This document shows, piece after piece, positions 63,332 through 64,000 of a stretch of DNA of 64,000 nt (position 1 is its first letter; each line of letters starts with the position of its first letter). This DNA is from Halomonas sp. M20 (lineage in GTDB: Bacteria > Pseudomonadota > Gammaproteobacteria > Pseudomonadales > Halomonadaceae): positions 1,116,001 to 1,180,000 of the forward strand of contig NZ_JACNMQ010000001.1 in the NCBI RefSeq assembly GCF_020622265.1, written 5' to 3'. The position numbers and the translations under genes were made by a program. The notes under the pieces were generated by a model. The model saw nothing but the letters and a program-made list of their open reading frames with translations, did not search any database and was not told the origin of the DNA.

Positions 63332-64000
63332 TCACTGGACCGCCCGATCGAAGAGTGTTTGCAGGGAGGAGCGGGGCTGCTCGTTCCGGGGCGGTACCCG
63401 CAGTGTCAGGGCTACGGTTGCGTGTTCCCTCGTCGGGGTCACTTGTCGTTCCTGCCGTTGTTGTTGATCGCGCGACAGGCGAGGATGCCAGACACTCATA
63501 CGCATCGAATGCTGTGCCACATCGTCGAAGCTGACCAATCCCTGGGCATCCGTGACGGCACGATGACTGGCATCACTGATGACCATGAAGGCCTGCATGT
63601 CGTCATGAATGTTGCAGCCCAGCGAAACCACGCCAGGTCTGTCAAAGACGACCGGCGGCTGTGGATCGTCGAGATACAGCTTGAGCTCGAATGGTTTGGC
63701 GGGCGAAAAGGAGTAGACGTGATGACGGGTATCGTCGCGATTGGGAAAGAATACGGCGGTGCCGGTGGGAATCGTCAGCACGTGCGGAATGAAGGCACGA
63801 TCACGTTGGGCGATCTCACGCTGCTCGTCTGTCATCGCTGGAGGAGCATAATCGTATAGCTCGACCACTGCATGCTCGAGAGGCGTACCATCGGCGGCGT
63901 CGATGACCTTGACCGGGAATGTGATGGCCTGCGCCCGCATCGCCAACAGCGAAGCGAGGAACACAACGATGGCGGTTCCTCGCCGTAATAGAAGTCGGGT
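63332..64000 (-). CDS. Exported cupredoxin-like protein ('methylamine utilization'-type), start outside the window
   Basis: Blue-copper-like periplasmic protein; 222 residues are visible. The frame is open to the window edge and its first 25 visible residues read as a signal peptide (RLLLRRGTAIVVFLASLLAM to AQA), so the start codon lies beyond base 64000. Type 1 copper ligands can be assigned: His in TRHHVYSF and Cys, His, Met in GCNIHDDMQAFM. A PNRDD segment precedes the first His, as in plastocyanin-like domains. Such proteins are often labelled methylamine utilization proteins, but no methylamine dehydrogenase genes are near. Likely electron carrier or copper-dependent redox sensor for the downstream receptor (inference). 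Confidence 0.85.
   Translation of the reverse strand, partial: TRLLLRRGTAIVVFLASLLAMRAQAITFPVKVIDAADGTPLEHAVVELYDYAPPAMTDEQREIAQRDRAFIPHVLTIPTGTAVFFPNRDDTRHHVYSFSPAKPFELKLYLDDPQPPVVFDRPGVVSLGCNIHDDMQAFMVISDASHRAVTDAQGLVSFDDVAQHSMRMSVWHPRLSRDQQQRQERQVTPTREHATVALTLRVPPRNEQPRSSLQTLFDRAVQ

Noticed and set aside
63332-64000. Assigning the cupredoxin-like gene to methylamine oxidation
   Set aside because: No mau genes are nearby; the label comes from loosely named homologues and the context is c-di-GMP signalling.
1-64000. CRISPR arrays, tRNA or rRNA genes, insertion sequences
   Set aside because: No regularly spaced direct repeats, cloverleaf or rRNA sequence, and no transposase or integrase frame was recognised on either strand.

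Overview
The window is a gene-dense, fairly GC-rich chromosomal segment from a gammaproteobacterium. The complete algU-mucA-mucB-rseC-mucD block, the gacS-cysM-rlmD-relA-mazG order, ETF plus ETF-QO, and E. coli-like XthA, AroG, RfaH and PPC together point to an aerobic, Pseudomonas-related halophile. Halomonadaceae is my best guess, from protein flavour and gene order only. Apart from one AT-rich gene I see no plasmid, phage, insertion sequence, rRNA, tRNA or CRISPR array.

Layout. 1-8163 (+): pabC (cut by the window edge), mltG, tmk, holB, pilZ, tatD, a DUF1285 gene, a UvrD-type helicase and an MPST-type sulfurtransferase. 8376-12030: ETF-QO diverges from etfB-etfA, and the shared promoter carries two operator-like repeats. 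12101-16775: xthA with a small basic partner (-), then rhlB and dinG (+). 16907-17659: a solitary AT-rich QueC-like PP-loop gene followed by hairpins. 18013-23912: aroG (-), then the AlgU envelope-stress sigma factor with its anti-sigma system and the MucD protease. 24146-27791: a soluble four-PAS chemoreceptor and a three-CheW-domain protein, sitting between mucD and lepA. 27898-33946: lepA, lepB, rnc, era, recO, pdxJ. 33958-44958: a GacS/BarA hybrid kinase diverging from cysM-rlmD-relA-mazG-ppc. 44957-45187: intergenic repeats. 45194-48033 (-): topB and panE. 48223-57429: mgtE, an ABC1 kinase, an uncharacterised two-TM protein diverging from a SEC-C/TPR protein, ampG, rfaH and an FKBP. 57483-57675: an ANR/FNR-type box in front of a 38-codon gene resembling the cbb3 oxidase subunit CcoM. 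57810-64000 (-): a GGDEF-EAL protein, then an operon of cupredoxin-like protein, GGDEF-EAL receptor, DUF3034 protein and exported truncated globin.

How the genes work together. Most of the window is housekeeping: DNA replication and repair, RNA processing, ribosome biogenesis, (p)ppGpp control, envelope stress and anaplerosis. Three places look accessory and least explained: the lone QueC-like gene, the PAS receptor/triple-CheW pair, and the cupredoxin/c-di-GMP/DUF3034/globin operon, which could couple a periplasmic redox or gas signal to c-di-GMP turnover (inference). Start codons were moved from the longest frame wherever a Shine-Dalgarno sequence, a family N-terminus or an overlap supported it.
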